Both the position numbers and the translations under genes were made by a program. This document shows positions 1-11,044 of a DNA stretch of 64,000 bases, piece by piece. The notes below the pieces were generated by a model that saw only the letters and a list, made by a program, of their open reading frames with translations, was not told the DNA's origin and did no database searches. The DNA lies in the NCBI GenBank assembly GCA_029532415.1, contig JAQOTA010000050.1, positions 992,001 to 1,056,000 of the forward strand. Direction: 5' to 3'. The DNA is from Marasmius tenuissimus. Taxonomy: Eukaryota; Basidiomycota; Agaricomycetes; Agaricales; Marasmiaceae. The stretch's first letter is position 1, and each line of letters begins with the position of its first letter.

Positions 1-2250
1 CGATAACCACCTAAAATCGGGCGAAAACATGAAGATAGTGATGTTCACGCTACCACACTCAGAGGTCAAAGTCGGGAAGCCTTTTGCTCATATCGACACG
101 TTTTGTCTCGGCTGCTCGCTCGGCGGATGCCTTCGTGTATTCGCATCGCCTTTCATCTTTGATTCATCCTTTTCCTCCTTCCCCCCTCTGCGCTTCGTTT
201 CGCCTTCGTCGATTTCTACTTGGACTTCCAGACCCTTCTAGGCTCGACATGCGTCCATCATGTGCACGATGTGTATGGTGACGGATACTTTCTTCTATCC
301 CTCCTCATTCCTCATTACCTTCGGTCCATCCCTTCGAGTCCCCAATCCTCCACTTTCTTGTATCCTCATTCGGGCTGTGGTCGAAGCATTATTGGTACCT
401 TTTCCAGATACACATCTCAACCTACCTTTATTCTCTGAACGTTGAATTTTCACTATTCAAATCCTGTCATGGTTCGGCACCCCCTTCCATTGTCGACTTC
501 CTAATCTTCTTCGCTGCGTCTCTTTCATACTTGCTGAAACATAATGGTACGGTCTTTCATCATTACATATACATGGTCGTCTATATATCCTCTGGTCTTC
601 GGTGTATCACTTGCGACTGCCCAGAGATTTCTCTTGTGGACTATAGACAGCCCCAAAGCATCATGCTATGAATACGGCTCGAATTCTTCACAAACTTGAA
701 GTAATGAGCACACGAAGTACCCCGCCGATGATTGCTCTGAATAGATGTATTTTGAATCCGCCTCAGATTCAAGCTCGAACTTTGAACCCGCCGGCGAAGC
801 TGGCTAGCTCACCAAATTGACATCAATTTATGAAGCTTTGCTGGCGGCTCAAACAGACACGGAGATGAAAGACTTCGGGTCGCTCTATCAGTCAGAACAT
901 GTGTCATGCGCAATCTGCGTCTTCGTTACGGCACTACTTACCTTCCTCATGTCACCGGTGCAGCTTACTTTGCGGCTTGCTATGTAGCTCCGAGGTACCT
1001 TCAAATCTCACCTCGGTCACGACTCGTGCGTCTGTGATTGAGACAATCATGATGTCGCAAATTATTGCTGGGCTGGCTTTAACTGAAAGTTCTCTATCTT
1101 TTTATGGTCCCAATTACAGGACAGGGAACAGATCTAAACTCGCCACCGTGTCGAGTATAGTGTTGATTTTTAGCGTGGAATTACGGGCTTGAATGGCGTG
1201 AGACGATGAGGGGACATTTAAAAGGAATCGGAAGGGCTCAGTCAGAACGAAATGGAGGATCTGGATTGGAAACATCCCGGGTTCAGAGAGGCTACGTTGT
1301 ACTCAAAGCAACTGAGCGCGATCAGGTTCTCGGGGATAATGAAATCTGATTCGCATTCGATGTGTTCGTACCATACAAACGATTAGAATCATACTTGCCC
1401 CTATGTATAGTGTAAAACGAGTCGTCTTGTAGTTAGCCTCAACACGACCAATAACACCACCTTTCGAAGCTTCGAGAGGCCTTCGTGAAGAGATTGGGAA
1501 TACAAAATTATTGTAAACCAAAGACTTACCCGCGTAGTATACGACCGTCTCGAAGCCACCAGTACCATGAAATATTGCGCCAGATATAGGTGGCCTGATG
1601 AGTATTCTAAGAGCGCCCACGCTCATTCTCTCCATCGACCTATGGTCACGCACATCGCCCATTCGGGAGACAGGTAGTAAGGATACCGAGATGTAGGTAC
1701 TACACATGAATCTGGCCCAGGTCAAGATGAGAATTAACGGAAAATGCATCGAGTTAGACCAACACACCTTTAGATGATGGGTACTGCGATGAGAGGTCCC
1801 AGGCTTCAAGCGAAGGAAGCCCAATTGATTCTCGCATCCGAAACCAAGCAAGAACTAACCTATTTTCTCAACGAAAAAGCTCGATTCTAGCCTTTCGAGC
1901 TTGGATGGGGCGTTGGCTCTGTCAACGTGGCGGAGGAGTCTTCGTCAATATAGGTAAGTACTACAGTTGGCGGCGCGTCAAATAAACGAGATAGATGTGG
2001 AATACAGCATGGCTTATCCGTATACAATCCAAGGAAGGGAGGCAAGGGTCCAGTAGGAGAAGGCCGGATCCTTCAGCACAGTGCAGTTGAGTGACCCTCC
2101 TTCAATATTACTCAGTGACAACCTCCGTTCGACTTCGAAGGCGGGGTTATTGCGAGAAGAGGAGAGCTGAATCAACCCCAGAGTACGCACTGGCGTACCC
2201 GACTTGTGAAACCAACTGTCTGGCTACCAGGCATCATCGTTGATGAGGAC
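1..2250. other. No recognisable gene
   Basis: Only short overlapping open frames are present. The longest, on the minus strand from about 1851 to 1303, begins at a TTG codon and contains hydrophobic runs. It might be part of a spliced membrane-protein gene, but I could not chain exons or see a family motif. No repeat or RNA gene stood out. Confidence 0.4.
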
Positions 2251-2628
2251 AGTCAAAGCGCGTGAAAGGTGTGGAGCTGTCCGTGCGTTCTAACTTTCCT
2301 GCAGAGAAGGATTTGCTGTGAAATCCAGAAGGTTTTTAGCTTGATGAATACAGTCAATATTCTGGGTATAGCAACTTTGGCATAGCTAACCAATGCTGAC
2401 CCATTGCCAGATAGGGAGTGAAAAGACTGATAAGTTGGCACCGGTATTCTGTAATGGTTGACATACGGTATGATTCTGAAACGGTCAGGAGGGTATATAG
2501 GTGAAACAGAGGAGTACAGAAGGAAGAGAGGAATGGTTTATTATACGGCTGCTCGGCGAGTCAAACGCCGTTCAAAAAACGAGTGTTTAAACAATCACCC
2601 TTCATCTTGACGTCACCCCTGTACCTCA

Positions 2629-3440
2629 TCATACCGCACCTGGGCCATTTGTATCCAAGGGTGGTTTGTCTGACACCTCAATCCTTCCCACCGTGCCTCT
2701 TTCCTCAATTTCTGCTAGAGAGTGTTGGAGGTCGACAGTGCCACGGGCAACCGTAGAGTGTTGTTGAGGATTGATTGCCCCTTCAGCAAACTGTAAGGTT
2801 GATACCATTTGTTGAACACTTTCCACAGCTTGCCCATATGCAATTTGCACAATTATGGGAGTTGGAGCGATAGCCTGGAATCTCAAGTGTGTTAGCTAAG
2901 TCAAAATGTCAGACTGAAGAGTAGACACTGACTGCCATCTGAATGGCAATGACACTTGAGTCAAAAGGGATAATACCATTATGTTTAGGATCTGTGATCA
3001 AAGGATAAAAAACCGTGATCGCCTCTGTGGCAGAGAAAAGAATTCCGGACTCGAGGCTAGTGCAGGGGAGTTGGTCCATGAAAGCCAAAAGACAAGTTGC
3101 AAAGGCAGTGAACATACATTGTTGCAACAAATATTGTGTATTTTCTGTTAACCCTGCTTCCAGTGATCTGTCCTACTTGACGGAATGTCCACCAGATACG
3201 TCCAGCTGCCCACCACAATAGATTAGTTCAGAGCCAAAGTGTTATCTATTTAAAATCAATTGAACACACCTGTTAGCAGGGTCAATAAAGAGACATTCAC
3301 AGCAGTGATTGTGACAAGCACATTCAGGATGTTCTGGGCTCTTGTATAAAGAGAAGTGTTCTGGCGCTGATAGGCTGCAATCCCAACTGCACTGGCTACA
3401 AAGCCCATTGCTGTTGAGAGAATATGAATTAGGGGCCTTT
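2629..3440 (-). CDS. Multi-pass membrane protein of an Agaricomycete-specific family (5' end not resolved)
   Basis: Reading leftward, exons ending at 3270, then 3205-3118, 3056-2933 and 2874-2629, join in frame through introns with good GT and AG ends. The spliced protein shows, in order, a hydrophobic helix (ILNVLVTITAVNVSLLTLLT), the segment AGRIWWTFRQ, a stretch reading VNRKYTIFVATILESG, further helices, and IAPTPIIV followed by VESVQQMVSTLQFAEG. It ends in a polar tail of about 50 residues. This order of motifs is familiar to me from a large family of about seven-helix basidiomycete membrane proteins of unknown function, where GRIWW follows a helix and IAPT(L/P)IIV is the last helix. The first exons, beyond about 3440, are unclear, so the gene may be truncated or I may have missed tiny exons. 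It lies tail to tail with no close neighbour. Function is unknown; the membrane location is inferred from the helices. Confidence 0.6.
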
Positions 3441-3599
3441 GTTACACTGGATGCAAGATTACATAAGAAAACTGAGATGTTCGAGAGATATGTTGAACCT
3501 TATGGGGGGAGAATTCAACGTAAGTCCCAGGACTCGTGTGAGAGATACGCGTTATTGGAAAACAAAATCTGAAAGCACAAGTTTCGAGTAACAGACCGC

Positions 3600-4150
3600 G
3601 TGTTCATCCTGAGTTATGCAGAAGTTATGGATGAGTTGTCGAGAAGATTCTTGGAAGATATGTGATCCTGGTGATCATTTTGGAAAGCGTATGTCTTATT
3701 CAAGTACAGCGTAAGGATCAAGAGGACTTTGAAAGATACGTGTTAGATACGTGATATGCAATGCGAGATTTACATCATTTCTCGGATTCCATGAGTCCCC
3801 AAACACTCTAGAATTTCTTTGAAATTTCTTTCGCATGTCTCCTGAAAATCACGCGTGAATTATGCTTTCCTGTCCCACCTTTCAAATATTTCATCCGCAG
3901 GGTTCCCTTGGTTCAACTATCAAATAACTCCTGATAGTTTGTCAGGAGATACTTGATACTTTGCCCAACCCATAAGTTTCAGGTAGGCCCCAAGATCGAC
4001 GCTGAAGATACGCGTTCTGGGATCCCCGACACGGGACCTCTCAGAGACGTTGTTAAGCGCCCAATCTGGCTTAGCCTGAGTGACGCAGGGTACTTTGTGC
4101 CGAACTATGGGGAACTGTTACGCGGCCAATTGCAACATTGTTGGCAGCCA
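3600..4150. other. Gene-free stretch
   Basis: No supported coding exon. This lies upstream of the membrane-protein gene at 2.6-3.4 kb and leads into a minisatellite-like repeat. Confidence 0.4.
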
Positions 4151-4153
4151 ATA

Positions 4154-4504
4154 CTCGGCAGACTGGTCACCGACTCGGCCACGGAACTGGTTGCCAACCC
4201 AGCTCACCACCCCGGGACTACTGTCGGGGAACTAGTTGCCAAAGTAGCCAACTGAGTTGCTGAGCTGGTGGCCAACCCAGCCAACCCAGCTCAACTAGAC
4301 AGCTCCGGCCCAGTTTGGGAGCTGATTGCCGATGCCGTTGGCGACCATCGCCGACTAAGCCAGTGACCAGGACTGGTGAGTCCGCCCAAGAGGGGAAATG
4401 CGGCCAATATCTCGGCAGACTGGTCACCGACTCGGCCACGGAACTGGTTGCCAACCCAGCTCACCACCCTGCAACTACTGTCGGGGAACTAGTTGCCATC
4501 GTAG
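4154..4504. repeat. Degenerate minisatellite with two near-identical 94-bp copies
   Basis: Bases 4154-4247 and 4411-4504 match at 89 of 94 positions by eye, with a period of 257 bp. Between and around them (about 4090-4750) shorter degenerate units based on GGAACTGGTTGCC recur. The tract lies 3' of the RING gene and shows no coding potential of its own. Confidence 0.75.
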
Positions 4505-4820
4505 TCGCGGAGCTGGTGGTCGGCGACCATATGTGGTTCCAGCAGACCAGTCGTCGACTCTGTTGCGGGACTGATGGCGACTGCCAACCACTTGTCAAGG
4601 ACAGGCTGGTCGCCGACTTAATATAAGCGGTGATCAGGACTGGTGAGTCTGCCTGAGACCCAGCCACTGAGTTGCGGAACTGGCTGCCTTGCAAAGGATC
4701 ACTTTCACTTTAGTCTGGGAACTGGTTGCTGACATCGTCGGCGACCACGGTTTTGCCGGGCAGTGTGGCACTTTGCAATGTGGCGCAATCTGATCATTCT
4801 TACTCTACAACAACAATTGC

Positions 4821-6020
4821 TCAGAGAATAGCCTGAAAAAGCTCGGACTGCGTGGGCCAAAACTGGTGCCACTGAGACTCATCACCTTGAATGGGAAACC
4901 CTGCACCCTTCTTCTCCGCCACAGCCGTCGCAAGGTCCTTCAAATTGAAGTTCTGCGAAGGCGGTTTTTCAACTGGAGAACGACACACAGGGCAAGTGTA
5001 CACTGGGTGTGGATGACGTTTTTGAGACAGAACGTCGGCAAGCTCATGAGCTACACTAGCTTGGGCAATTTGGGTGCGATCCTCTTGGGTGAGTCGATAG
5101 TGGTAGGTACGGTGGCCGGGCTCGTAGTGTGTGAATGTGAGCTTGAATTCGGTGAGGATGTGATGGAACCAGCTCGAGAGACACTCGGAACAGAATGTAT
5201 GACCACAGTTCAACCTAGCATTGCAAATAAGGTCCCAGGCTCTCTCCGATAAAGAAAATAAGATACGTACACCCACGGAACGGACATGTCGTCGAGACAT
5301 ATGATGCATATCAACATGTCGTCAACACGAGATATTTCCTGGGATGCGGATCAGAGCAGAACACAAAGAGAGAGGTTCAGAATCAATTCGCTCACAAGAC
5401 ATTTTTGGGCAATTCTAGACGATTCGACTTCAGCTGATGCACAACGTGCGTTAAGGTAAGTTACCAGCTGTTGTTGAGCAAATACTTCACTTTGAAGGCC
5501 GTCCCGCTGCTGCTGGAAGGTCGCCACTGTCGCATTCATGTGTTGCTGTTGCACCAGAAGGGCATCACGTTGTTGTTGAAGGGTCCATACTGCTGAATTC
5601 AAGGCGTCTCGCTCCTGTTGTGTAGCTTTCAGTTTCTCCTCAGCCTCCACAACCCATCTCTTCAGGAAGTCCTCGTTGGCCTTACGAGTCTCTTGTTGAC
5701 GTGAGTCATCGCGTCGCGTCTGTACTGAACTATCCAGATTCCTATCCAAATTCTGACGCATAGCTTTGAGGCTGCTCTCAGCTGTTGTCCACTTCCGAGT
5801 GATGGAGCAGTTGACCTGCATCATACGATCAGGATCAAGTACAGACACGCCTAAACTGACGAACACGTACTGATCTCAACCGCTTCACTTCCTTCTCGAG
5901 TTTTGACACTTCCTTCTCGATGGTATTCTGAGTGGCGGTCCTCTTCACCCCTTTCTCATCTTCTTCCGAGTCAGATATGACGATTGTATTGCCTCCCAAG
6001 GTCGTGTCTTTCTGAGGCAT
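4821..6020 (-). CDS. RING-finger E3 ubiquitin ligase with central coiled coil
   Basis: Four exons (6020-5871, 5815-5396, 5338-5271, 5214-4821) join with correct phases to give a complete 343-residue protein. The start is an ATG and the stop is in frame. Residues 1-50 are acidic then basic and include VISDSEEDE, a SUMO-interaction-like motif. Residues 51-190 are a Gln/Glu-rich coiled coil. Residues from about 198 form a C3HC4 RING: CIICLDDM, then LNCGHTFCSECLSSWF, a long loop, and YTCPVCRSPV. Intron 3 falls between the first cysteine pair and the CGH. RING proteins of this build recruit E2 enzymes and usually dimerise through the coiled coil; the substrate cannot be guessed. The loop between the second and last cysteine pairs (about 60 residues) is longer than usual. 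No damage is seen, so I regard it as an active host gene. Confidence 0.85.
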
Positions 6021-6472
6021 TGTAAGCGATTGTTGAAGGGAAGAACAGACAGACGTTGTTCAGGCCGATTGGAATAAAGGACCGGGCATCGATCTAAGAT
6101 ATTTGAGAAGGTCATGGTACTTGGCGGACTCTTAACACAAAACCTGGACCTCTGGGAGTCGCACGATGCTAGGGGGCTATAATCACATGGCATGTGATGC
6201 AATTGAGTCTGAAGCTTCGTATAGTAAGATGAGCGATGCTTCGTATAATGGATTCAGACCACGTTTCAAATAATGGCCAATGGCCCCGGTTGTAAATGAC
6301 GAAAACGTGAAACAATGGTGGGAAAGAGATCTGCGCATGCCAGATCTAATCAACACTCGCACCTCACCGCAAGGCCTCCTCTGCGCAAATTTGCAAATTC
6401 TTGAAAACCACCACTTCAAACAAGGCTATTGTTTCTCAGTTTCTCGCGAACGTTTACCTGCGCATAATCATA

Positions 6473-9336
6473 CTAGGATAGGCGGTAAGCAAGGATTAGA
6501 ATGAAACACGCGAGCCCGACAAATGATAATGACGCTATATCGAGATGAACCGAAGGAGACCAATATTGCGCTTTCCATTGCTCGTTACGATGAATCTCCC
6601 GGACAGGCAGCTCGATCATGTGGTATAAGTTCCAGAACCTCTCCTCTCGTACCTGAATACTCACAACACCAACTGGCAGTAGGAAGATGGAACTTAGAAC
6701 GAGAAGTCCAAGGTATAGGTACCACGGTAGAAAGGACCTTCCTCTCAGCCAAAGCAACACCCACCAGCTGTTTTGCAACCAGTAACAGACTTGAGGTAAC
6801 ACTTTCTTTGCATGCCCGCAAAGAATGCAGAGATAGGTTGCCACATTGACTATGGACGTCCATCCACGAATCACCGCCCCCCCAAAAAAACGAGTGCGAG
6901 GGTGTAAAAAAGCCTTTATGAGGGCGTTGAAGAACGGAGAAAAAGGCACAGGGCCTAGTCTCGCTGCTTCAACTTAATGAGACGTGAGGCGGAGAAAGAG
7001 ATAGATACGGTGCGTACCCAACCGCCCAAGTTCTTGTACTTGAGGCGCAATGGAAGATTGCTCACGACCGTTGTGAGGATATTGTCCAATGCGCTGCTCC
7101 GGATAATATCCAGACGATAGCGACGTGAGGCTCGTTTCGAAGTGGGTGGTTGTGAGGCGCGGAGAGCCGGCGGCCAAGCTTTCCGGAACAACCTGTGCGA
7201 TTGGTGCACCGAGTCAGCAAGCGTCACAGCAGCATTGGATGTCAGACTCACAATTTGTTCGTTCTCCATTGCCGAATCTCTGCTCGCGACCGTATTCACC
7301 GGACCCTCGATGACACATCCACTATTGCCGGGCATCTGCAACACAGGAAAGCCATCCTCAGACAAATGATTATCTGTAGAGTTGCCGAGTGATACTGGTT
7401 CATAGACCGCCTTTAGATCCCTCCGTGTTGCAGCTCGTAGTTCAGCATCCAAGAACATCATAGCACCTGGATTTCCAGCACAACCCATCCCGTCGTACTC
7501 CTGTGCAGAGCAATTCATCAGTAGAGCCAACGGAATTGCGGCGGTTTAGGTTTACCTCCAGAAATTGCGGTCGTCTAAGGTGGAGACGGTTGTATTTTGT
7601 GTTGGGGAACTTGGTAGAGTTGAGTGCGCTCGTGGCATACCCGAATCAACAACGTCTAATGAGGCACAGTGCTGTATAAGCTATACAATTGTGAGATGAA
7701 GAAACAAGATGGTAGGGAGGGGACACACCAAGCGCAACACGTTAGCCATCAGGCGGCTTGCAATCAAGTCGTTGGTCCTACTACGTTGGAGCAGCTTATA
7801 TTGCCAAGTATCTGAGGCACTAAGACTGGTTGCTTGCGGCTCAGTCTCAACGTCTTTGAAGGTGTGTGAGAGATTCTCAAGGGTAACTAGATCTGTAACT
7901 CCAATTAGTGTCAAGCTCACTATTGACGGTCGACAGTCAGAACCCAGCTGATGCAAAACCTGGTTTCCACGGAGAAAATGCTGCCTACTTCTGAGCTTGA
8001 GTGCACGTATTCGAAGAGCCTTGTCAACTATGCAGTTCAGTTTTGACGACAAACGAAAGATGTCTGAGAATAGAGAAGATGCCATGCCGTTGTCTGGGCG
8101 GGCCGCAATGTCGGATTGCAAGCGTTCGGACTCCTCAAGCATTTTTTCTCCTACTTCTTCAATCTGAAGGTCCACTTCATCCTGCGGCATTGGCTTGAAT
8201 AAAGATTGGTCGAAAAGGTTATAAGAAGTACCTTTTTGACCGCGAAGTCGGTGAAGAAGTCCTGACTTGCATTCAAGACCAGTTGTGCGTACGTAGCGAC
8301 TCTGTCTCCGTCAGCTCCGAATGCTTCTATAGAGTCAAGGATTTGGCCTTCGAGATTGGAATATGAGAGGTGTTCAGGCTTGCTGTACGGTCAGCACGTG
8401 CGAGATATTGACAAAGAGTTGGATATTGCGCACTACGTCTACATCTGAATCTTCCCGTGCGGTAAGGTGTTCCCGAAGTGGGCTTGTAGGAAACGTAACA
8501 TTACTGGGAGCGGGAAGTCGAGATGGCGAGTGAACATCTGAGGCCCCATGATTCTCAGACTCCGATAGTTGGTCGATTGGTTTCAGCTGCGGGGGAATCG
8601 GGGGGACACTGAGTCGGGCACTGAAGACCCGCAACAACTGTTTTCGTACCGTAGCCAACATCATGGCCCTTTCGATGGAGTTATAGGAGTCCCATACAGC
8701 AATAGCCTAGGAATTGCATCAGGTGTAAATTGCGCTCACAGATTAACAGATACACACTTGGATAGAATTCCTCCCAAGCATCTCTGCAAGGATTATTGAG
8801 GCTTCAAGAGTGCGATCGTTTGTTTCGTATACAAGACCCCAGCTTGACTGAATGAGTTCGACGGGACCATTGGCGAGGATAATTCGCGGTAAGTATGTCG
8901 GGTCTTTGTTTACCTGGACAGTCTGTCAGACGTGATAACAGACATCAAAATGGCACTCACCATGGCTCTCAACTCCTGGGAGTTATCACAGAGTAGATGT
9001 GCCAATCTCTCGAAATATTCAGGTGACTTTCGTGGGCGTTTATGTTGGTGAAGGATGTCGAAACCTTTCCTGACTCGCGAACAGAGAGTATCCTTTATTT
9101 TACCTCTCTCATCCTTTCCCAGGGCTTTCAGCTCCAATAGTCGTTCCCAGGTGGAAGTCTGTCGAGTTGTGTATGAGGTACTCTGCATTTGAATCTACAG
9201 TGAAACTCACCATCGCTTGTCTATCTTCGGAAATCCTCCCCCTGAGGGATATTGCTCGCGCCTCGATGGTCTCTCTGTGTTTTAGACGATCCTCTTGGAC
9301 TTGCTCCAGCAGTTTTTCAGCTCGTTCAAAAGCCAT
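6473..9336 (-). CDS. Orphan gene: helical protein with C-terminal membrane segments, about nine exons
   Basis: Exons 9336-9211, 9158-8961, 8913-8758, 8706-8443 and 8378-8232 each hold a whole number of codons. They are separated by introns of about 49-64 nt and read through in one frame. Further exons follow from 8193 to about 7730, about 7640-7557, about 7500-7019 and about 6925-6473. The protein is roughly 790 residues. The N-terminus (MAFERAEKLLEQVQEDRLKH) is coiled-coil-like, and the middle is helical with a Pro/Ser-rich patch. The segment FLEEYDGMGCAGNPGAMMFL precedes the tail. The last exon carries hydrophobic helices, including YLGLLVLSSIFLLPVGVV and SLSFVGLACFILILAYRL, so the protein is probably membrane-anchored. 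The start at 9336 is an ATG in good context. The junction near 7730-7640 is the least certain. I do not recognise the family; intact phases across many exons argue that it is a real, maintained gene. Confidence 0.6.
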
Positions 9337-9419
9337 AGTGCCGGGGCTTTATGTATGAGAGAACAGTAAGTTTCGTACCTTTGATGTTTCTATTCTTATA
9401 TCATCTAGCAGTGGCCATG

Positions 9420-9980
9420 GCATAGGGAACAATGCCTCTTGCGCCTACCACAGCGCCGCCCATCAGACTGAACGTGCACGGTTTATGCACAGGCACATGA
9501 TCCGGAAATATCCATTACTAGTACTTCTTTCTCCCCATTAAGGAAGAGCCAGCAGAGACAGCCAGTAGAGACTGAGGAAATAGCCATGGATGAGGGAGTA
9601 AAGAGTGAACTGCCATGTGTACGCGTCAGGCGCTTGGCGTCTCAACAAACGGAGCGCCCGCTCGCAGTCGTTTCCCGGATTCTCCTACTTGGGCCGATCT
9701 AATTCTTGGCTGTCATCCAATTGTTTCTCGATCTCATGAACATCGATCCAAGATGACCCGATTGTTCTGATCCCCCATGGCCAGGATCCCCCACGTCAAC
9801 GAAACCTTTATCTACGCACGCGTGCCATGACCTGTTACGTTGCCCGGGTCCCTAGGCAGTGAACTTCCTTTGTCACTCAATTCGACCACATATATACCAC
9901 CGTAAACTCAGTGAGGGATGCTAAGACAGAGCTAAGACTCGCTGTTTTCCTGCCACAATTTGCTTCTCGCTCCGATGCAC
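9420..9980. other. Intergenic stretch with TATA-like sequence
   Basis: No exon was found. A TATATA-containing stretch at about 9891-9897 could belong to a plus-strand promoter, but the ORF downstream is broken. It separates the large minus-strand orphan gene from the transposase region. Confidence 0.3.
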
Positions 9981-10362
9981 CAAATCTTTGCCAAGACGTC
10001 TCACACCGGCTTCACTAATACCATCTTTTGTTTACCAACATTGGGGTCCTTTACTGAGCAAAAGCCAGAGCCGCACAACGCAAGGGTTTCCCAGCCCGAG
10101 AGAGAAGAGACGGTCGAGTAAGTCTGCTTTCCGGAGTTTAATCAAATGCTTCTCAACACTGCATCCAGCTCCGGACCAATCCAATTCGACTGTGTCTCAA
10201 ACTTTGAGCCGACCTTACAATTGGAGAGCGCAGAATTTGTTGAGGATGAGAAGGACGATAGGGTCCCACAGCTCCTTGCGTTTGTCTCTTTCCCTTCGCT
10301 CCAAACCAAACTACTACGATATACTTCCCTTTAGTTTTCGTAGAACTCGTCAAACACCCCTC

Positions 10363-10880
10363 AATGGAACCTCTCCATTCAGAACGCGCCATGTTCGGCA
10401 GAGCATTCAAACTGTGCGTACCAACTTTTCTCTATATGCCGTTGGCCTTGGCTAAGTATCTTGAAGGAGGAAACCAATCCCTTTGAACATCCTCGAAGGC
10501 GCAAGGTCATGAACAAACCATTTTGGATGAAATGGTACACCCTCGCCACCCGTGGCACCATCGACACCCCTCCCCAGCGCGATGCGACTGTCAATCTTGA
10601 AGACTACGAATTGTTCCTCCACATCAACCTTGATGCTATTGACCACTCCAAAGAACCAGATTTTGGAGCCTTCATCACAGTTTGGATGTAGTCCATTTCC
10701 TCGGCGTCGTGGGAGCTCATTGATGAAGGTTACTTTCGCTGGGTCAAAGGGGTCACGTATAACCTGAAGTTCAACAACTGCTTCGAACCCGCTTGGGTGA
10801 GGAAGAAGACATTTACGGTGGAAGACTCGCGTCGCCGTCGCCAGCGCACAGTCGGAGAGCCCCCCGCCCTTGTCAGATTG
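10363..10880 (+). pseudogene. Broken small ORF with basic C-terminus, unrecognised
   Basis: An ATG frame at 10363 encodes about 40 residues (ending YLEGGNQSL) and stops. A second frame overlaps it and runs to 10690, where a TAG interrupts it. The same frame is then open again to 10880 and encodes acidic/aromatic segments followed by a Lys/Arg-rich tail (KKTFTVEDSRRRRQRT). The codon usage and the run of aromatic and charged residues look protein-like. No intron with consensus ends removes the TAG, so this appears to be a decayed gene. No family was recognised. It lies just downstream (3') of the Tnp2 transposase and might be a passenger of that element, but its orientation is opposite. Confidence 0.3.
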
Positions 10881-11044
10881 TAGGCTGATCGCTCACGTCG
10901 ATCTGGTTATGAAACAATTCTCTTCCTTTGTATGATTCTATGTATAGTACGGTATGAGTGTAAATCTCTGAAATCCTTGTTTTACAATCATTCGCCTTCT
11001 TGTCTTCCGATTTGGAAGCCTGCGCCCTGAGAGCGACTATCAGC

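Noticed and set aside
1303..1851. 182-codon minus-strand frame with hydrophobic runs
   Set aside because: Starts at TTG, no family motif, and no upstream or downstream exons could be chained.
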